Below, in pieces: positions 49,671 to 53,534 of a DNA stretch of 53,534 nt (position 1 is its first letter; each line of letters begins with the position of its first letter). The position numbers and the translations under genes were made by a program. The notes beneath the pieces were generated by a model. That model made no database searches, was not told the origin of the DNA, and saw nothing but the letters and a program-made list of their open reading frames with translations. The stretch comes from Paenibacillus tianmuensis (lineage in GTDB: Bacteria; Bacillota; Bacilli; Paenibacillales; NBRC-103111): assembly GCF_900100345.1 (NCBI RefSeq), contig NZ_FMTT01000042.1, positions 1 to 53,534 of the forward strand. Reading direction: 5' to 3'.

Positions 49671-52636
49671 TTGATTTTCATACAGTTAGGGGAGACGGCA
49701 GGCAAAATGCAGACGGCAGCATAACCGTTTGGGCCTTGTCCGCGAGCGACCGGGTGCTGACGCTTCATGAGCTTCGAATGCGGCTTTTTGCATGGCATCT
49801 GCGCAGCATGCACGGTATTTTACTGAAGCAGGACGACGACTCTCAGGAAGGATGCTCGCTGGTGCTTTCGCCCGTCGACGCATTGGATTACTTCGCTTCG
49901 CCCGGCACTTCGCTGCATCTTCCCGTCGAATGGTCCGAATCGCTGAATCTTCTTCGGCAGACAGCCGAGCTTTTTCGGGATGTGCTGGATAAAGGATGGT
50001 ATCGGCCGGATGCGGAGGCTTGGCAGGAAGGGAAACGAGGCTGGAAGCTGATGCTTCCGGAGGGACTGGCACAGAATGGGGAGCGCTTGGAGCAGGAATT
50101 GAAAGCGGCCCAGATTGATATTCGATTATGGTTCGATCGGATCATGGAGGAGCTGAGCCATAGCGATGAAGCGGTAGATGCCGCATGGGACGACCTTTGT
50201 GCGGAGCAACCGGTATTGCTCGCGCATGCGTACGGCTCGATACCGATGGAATCGGTGATATCGCTTGAAGAAGAGGATTGGCTTGTTTCGGTCGGCTGGC
50301 AAAAGGACGATATTCCGTTTCGTACGTGCTTTCGGCTCAACGAACCGTTCATGGACGGAGACGAGGACAGTGCAGTCTGGAAATTGGAGGTGCTGCTGCA
50401 AGATAAGAATAATTCGGCTGCAATCCTGCCTGTGGAATGGTCTGAGGGGAGCATTTGTACGGATCGGCTTCCCGAGGCTTGGGTAGAGCATGCTTCCCGG
50501 CGCGTGCCGTCAGACCTCCGCAGATGTTTGCAGCTATTGCCTTCGTTAAAAGCTTCGCAGGATTCGAATTCGATTGATCTGAAGCCGGTACTCACCGAAA
50601 CGGAGGCATGGGACTTTCTGGAGAGAGACAGCCTGCTTCTGCTGAACGCAGGATACTCCGTGCTTCTCCCGGTATGGTGGGAAGCATTAATGCAGCATAA
50701 GCCGAAGCTGAAGGTGAAGCTCAAATCGTCCGTGGGTTCAACTGCGGAATCGTTTTTTGGGGCAAGCCAGCTTGTTCGTTTTGACTGGAAGGTAGCCGTT
50801 GGCGGTCTTGATCTCCCGGAGGACGAATTCGTCCGTCTCGCTGCAGAGAAAAAACGGCTGATGCACATTCACGGCCGTTGGATACGATTGGACCCGGAGT
50901 TTGTCGTTCAAGTGCAGAAAGCCATGAAGCGATTCAATAAAAGCGGGTTATCGTTTCAAGAAATATTGGAAATGCATTTGCTTGGACAGGCCGATCAAGC
51001 GGAGGCGCCAAGTGACGTGACGCTGGATCCTGACGAAGAGACGGAACCGAAGCTTCGGATCGAGGTCGAACTCAACAACCATATGGCCAAGCTGATCGAA
51101 CGAATGCAGCATACCGATCGGATTCCGATCATTGCTCCGTCTCCTCTTCTCCAGGCGGAATTAAGAAAGTACCAGCAGGACGGCGTATCCTGGTTATTGT
51201 TTATGCGCAAATTCGGCTTAGGAGCGTGCTTGGCGGATGACATGGGGCTTGGTAAAACGATCCAGTTTATTGCCTACCTGCTTCGTGTAACGGAAGAAAA
51301 CGAAGCCGCCGCTACCCGGCCCGCTCCGGCCCTTCTGATTTGTCCGACCTCGGTGCTCGGCAACTGGCAAAAGGAATTGGAGCGTTTCGCTCCAACGCTT
51401 CGCGTCTATTTGCACTATGGGCCGCAGCGACCTAAGGGAGAGGTGTTCTCCGAAGCAGTCCGGGATTTCGACCTGGTCGTCACCTCCTACAATCTGGCGC
51501 AGATGGATGAAGCGGAGTTGTCCTCTATTACTTGGAACGCTATCTGCCTTGACGAAGCGCAAAACATCAAGAACGTGTATACCAAGCAATCCGCGGCGAT
51601 TCGCCGTCTGGATGCACGTCATCGCATTGCGTTGACCGGAACGCCGATTGAGAACCGGCTGACGGAGCTGTGGTCCATTTTTGATTTTATGAATCCCGGC
51701 TATCTGGGCAGTCTTTCAGAGTTTCAGCATCGTTATGTGCAACCTATCGAAAAAAATGGCGATGAGACGCTCATCGGCCGCGTGCAGAAGCTGATACGTC
51801 CCTTTTTGCTCCGGCGCGTCAAGAAAGACCCTGCGATTCAGTTGGATTTACCGGACAAGTATGAGAGTAAAGCGTACGTATCGCTTACGGCGGAGCAGGC
51901 CGCGCTGTATGAGAATGTCGTTGAAGATCTGATGCAGCGTCTCGACACCCTTACCGGCATGGAGAAGAAAGGGCTTATTCTGGCTACGTTGACCAAGCTG
52001 AAGCAAATTTGCGATCATCCGGCGTTGTTTCTTAAAGAGAGGGACTCTTCTTCGCAAGAGAACCACTCGGCCTCAGCCAAGGTTACGCGCCTTCTGGAAA
52101 TGCTTCAAGAAGCGCGGGAGGAAGGGGATCAATGTTTGATTTTTACGCAATTTGTTGAAATGGGGCACATGCTTAAGGCTACCGCGGAACAGGAAACAGG
52201 CGAACGGGTATTTTTCCTCCATGGAGGCGTCCCGAAAAAACAGCGCGATGCGATGATCGCTTCGTTTCAGGCCCCCGACGTTACGGCGAAAGACCGAATC
52301 GGGGTGTTCATCTTGTCTCTGAAGGCGGGAGGGACCGGTCTGAATTTGACGGCGGCCAACCGCGTGTTCCATTTCGACCGCTGGTGGAATCCGGCTGTGG
52401 AAAATCAAGCGACGGACAGAGCATTCCGTATCGGGCAAACCCGCGATGTGCAAGTGCATAAATTCGTTACGCTGGGAACACTTGAGGAACGGATCGACGA
52501 GATGATCGAACGAAAGCAGGGACTTAACCGGCAAATCGTAGGCGCCGGCGAAAACTGGGTGACCGAGATGTCTACAGGAGAACTGCGCGACTTGTTCGCT
52601 CTTCGCCGGGAGTGGATCGGCAGACAGGAGGTATAA
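49667..52636 (+). CDS. SNF2-family helicase / DNA translocase
   Basis: This 989-residue protein has an N-terminal SNF2-associated region of bacterial type (1-480) and a two-lobed SNF2 motor. Motif I is DDMGLGKT (about residue 523), motif II DEAQ (about 628), motif III LTGTPIENRLTELWSIFDF, motif V GGTGLNLTAANRVFHFDRWWNP and motif VI ATDRAFRIGQTRDV. Such proteins pull on double-stranded DNA to move or remove bound proteins such as polymerase. It starts inside the stop of the SWIM gene and ends 5 bases before the AT-hook gene. No nuclease or methylase domain is present in it. Confidence 0.93.
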   Translation: MIDFHTVRGDGRQNADGSITVWALSASDRVLTLHELRMRLFAWHLRSMHGILLKQDDDSQEGCSLVLSPVDALDYFASPGTSLHLPVEWSESLNLLRQTAELFRDVLDKGWYRPDAEAWQEGKRGWKLMLPEGLAQNGERLEQELKAAQIDIRLWFDRIMEELSHSDEAVDAAWDDLCAEQPVLLAHAYGSIPMESVISLEEEDWLVSVGWQKDDIPFRTCFRLNEPFMDGDEDSAVWKLEVLLQDKNNSAAILPVEWSEGSICTDRLPEAWVEHASRRVPSDLRRCLQLLPSLKASQDSNSIDLKPVLTETEAWDFLERDSLLLLNAGYSVLLPVWWEALMQHKPKLKVKLKSSVGSTAESFFGASQLVRFDWKVAVGGLDLPEDEFVRLAAEKKRLMHIHGRWIRLDPEFVVQVQKAMKRFNKSGLSFQEILEMHLLGQADQAEAPSDVTLDPDEETEPKLRIEVELNNHMAKLIERMQHTDRIPIIAPSPLLQAELRKYQQDGVSWLLFMRKFGLGACLADDMGLGKTIQFIAYLLRVTEENEAAATRPAPALLICPTSVLGNWQKELERFAPTLRVYLHYGPQRPKGEVFSEAVRDFDLVVTSYNLAQMDEAELSSITWNAICLDEAQNIKNVYTKQSAAIRRLDARHRIALTGTPIENRLTELWSIFDFMNPGYLGSLSEFQHRYVQPIEKNGDETLIGRVQKLIRPFLLRRVKKDPAIQLDLPDKYESKAYVSLTAEQAALYENVVEDLMQRLDTLTGMEKKGLILATLTKLKQICDHPALFLKERDSSSQENHSASAKVTRLLEMLQEAREEGDQCLIFTQFVEMGHMLKATAEQETGERVFFLHGGVPKKQRDAMIASFQAPDVTAKDRIGVFILSLKAGGTGLNLTAANRVFHFDRWWNPAVENQATDRAFRIGQTRDVQVHKFVTLGTLEERIDEMIERKQGLNRQIVGAGENWVTEMSTGELRDLFALRREWIGRQEV

Positions 52637-52641
52637 AGGCC

Positions 52642-53115
52642 ATGTCCAAACGAAAAAGAGAACGAATGAAGGCGAAGGAACGCCGCCATCAGCGAGATAT
52701 ACAGGATAAGGACAACAACAAGGACGCTGCCAGTCCGGAGGTTCCGGCAGCCAGCGGTGCTAAGGGCAGCCAACCGGAGACTTCGACTCCAGCTTCTACG
52801 TCAGCTATCGAAACAACACCGTCCGTCAAGCGCCGCGGACGGCCGCCTAAAGCCGCGTCAATAGCCGAAGCAGAGGGTCTGCAGCCGAGCGGGAGCGCTC
52901 CATCAGTCAAACGAAAAGGCCGTCCTGCCAAGACGGTTCGTGGACCGGCCTCCGAGGAAGAAGGAGACCGACGTCCCCGTCCGCGTTCGGCCGCCAAAAA
53001 CAAGGCGACACTTCCTTTGGAGCTCGACTTTGGCGCAAGCCCGCATCTTCAATACATGACGCCAGGATGGCAGCGGTTCTACGCAGCCGTACGAAAAGCA
53101 TCCGGTAGGGAGTAA
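52642..53115 (+). CDS. Small AT-hook protein co-transcribed with the SNF2 gene
   Basis: This 157-residue protein is basic and mostly disordered. It carries two AT-hook motifs, KRRGRPPK (63-70) and KRKGRPAK (90-97), each preceded by PSV, so the unit of about 13 residues looks duplicated. AT hooks bind the minor groove of AT-rich DNA. The N-terminus is a Lys/Arg/Glu helix and the C-terminus is a distinct ordered patch (LELDFGASPHLQYMTPGWQR) that may bind a partner. GGAGG lies 13 bases before the ATG. It follows the SNF2 gene by 5 bases, which suggests it recruits or tunes that motor. I know no characterised homologue. Confidence 0.75.
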   Translation: MSKRKRERMKAKERRHQRDIQDKDNNKDAASPEVPAASGAKGSQPETSTPASTSAIETTPSVKRRGRPPKAASIAEAEGLQPSGSAPSVKRKGRPAKTVRGPASEEEGDRRPRPRSAAKNKATLPLELDFGASPHLQYMTPGWQRFYAAVRKASGRE

Positions 53116-53343
53116 GCCTTGCGGAAAGCTAGGAAGCGGATCGTGCTAACGCCAGGAAGGCAGGCTTGTGGAGTAGAAGTCTTATTCCCCGCATTTCGCA
53201 TGTCAGTAAATGAAAATGAATAATAACAACCGCTGATGCGGTTCAAGAGAAACTGTCTTGGGCTTGGAGGGAGAATGGTCGCCTAAATTCGACATCATTC
53301 CCCCTATTTCGACAACGAATTATCATACGGTGTCTGTATGGAC
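53116..53343 (+). other. Intergenic region with direct repeats
   Basis: No gene is seen. TTCGACA occurs at 53288-53294 and again at 53308-53314, exactly 20 bases apart, and a third copy lies at 53359 inside the next gene. No clear terminator follows the AT-hook gene. Confidence 0.4.
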
Positions 53344-53534
53344 TTAGCGGCTTGTGATTTCGACAGGATTCGCGGTGTAGATGGTCATGTCGTACCCCGC
53401 CATTTCCACCACCCGGCAGGCAAGATCATCTGCATTGTCCGTCAGCACGCGCTCAGTTCGGTCGGCATATCGAATCAGCATCACTTTGATTTGCTGCAGC
53501 ATGACAAGCAAGACTTGACCTGTCGGCTTGTAAT
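53344..53534 (-). CDS. 3' part of an unrecognised gene, cut by the window end
   Basis: From the window edge an open frame of 62 residues runs on the - strand to a TAA at 53346-53344 (ends VEITSR). The visible part has alternating helix and strand (VMLQQIKVMLIRYADRTERV, then ACRVVEMAGYDMTIYTA). There is no match I recognise. The 5' end is outside the window. Confidence 0.5.
   Translation of the reverse strand, partial: YKPTGQVLLVMLQQIKVMLIRYADRTERVLTDNADDLACRVVEMAGYDMTIYTANPVEITSR

Overview
The window reads as a chromosomal segment of a Gram-positive, spore-forming member of the Bacillota, most like Paenibacillus or a close relative. The grounds are strong AGGAGG-type ribosome binding sites, a CIRCE-controlled groESL operon, a CotD-like spore coat protein, a dense tRNA cluster in which some genes lack an encoded CCA, a purine riboswitch with a Rho-independent terminator, and protein sequences that resemble Paenibacillaceae families. 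This placement rests on recognition only; no database search was run.

Layout. 1-1000: ten tRNA genes on the + strand, closed by a terminator. 1070-1661: a tiny leader ORF overlapping a GreA/GreB C-terminal-domain protein. 1890-4450: kduD-kdgK-kdgA, turning 2,5-diketo-3-deoxygluconate into pyruvate and glyceraldehyde-3-phosphate. 4558-13000 (- strand): glutamate synthase large subunit with a long leader, HemL, a PhzF-family protein and an LCP cell-wall ligase. 13087-15875: a three-gene ABC-2 exporter. 15900-17230: a spore coat gene, then an AT-rich patch with an operator-like repeat array and a secreted repeat protein. 17260-21650: peroxiredoxin, lactonase, Fur-controlled siderophore-binding lipoprotein, polysaccharide deacetylase. 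21765-26504: MoxR / DUF58 / transglutaminase-like operon. 26878-31060: guaA, a small unknown gene, and a guanine-riboswitch-controlled purine permease. 31088-31347: a cluster of DnaA-box-like sites. 31482-36101: a large membrane protein convergent with an ABC-F ATPase. 36187-39600: an ECF module (EcfA plus an EcfA-EcfT fusion) divergent from bioY across a BirA-like operator. 39776-43557: 5-formyl-THF cyclo-ligase, three molybdenum-cofactor genes, tatA and tatC. 43631-45827: groES-groEL. 45876-47894: an acetyltransferase and an NAD(P)-binding dehydrogenase. 48030-53115: a SWIM zinc-finger protein, an SNF2 helicase and a small AT-hook protein in one operon. 53344-end: the 3' part of an unrecognised gene.

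How the genes work together. Several clusters are functional units: the KDG catabolic operon, the BirA-controlled biotin uptake system, Moco synthesis joined to Tat export (the route taken by many folded Mo-enzymes), and the chromatin-like SWIM/SNF2/AT-hook operon. The signals I consider most worth following are the DnaA-box cluster, the SWIM-SNF2-AT-hook operon, the operator array with a LexA-type site in front of a secreted protein, the EcfA-EcfT fusion beside bioY, and the structured leader ORF in front of the Gre-domain gene. I saw no insertion sequence, prophage, integrase, rRNA gene or CRISPR array.
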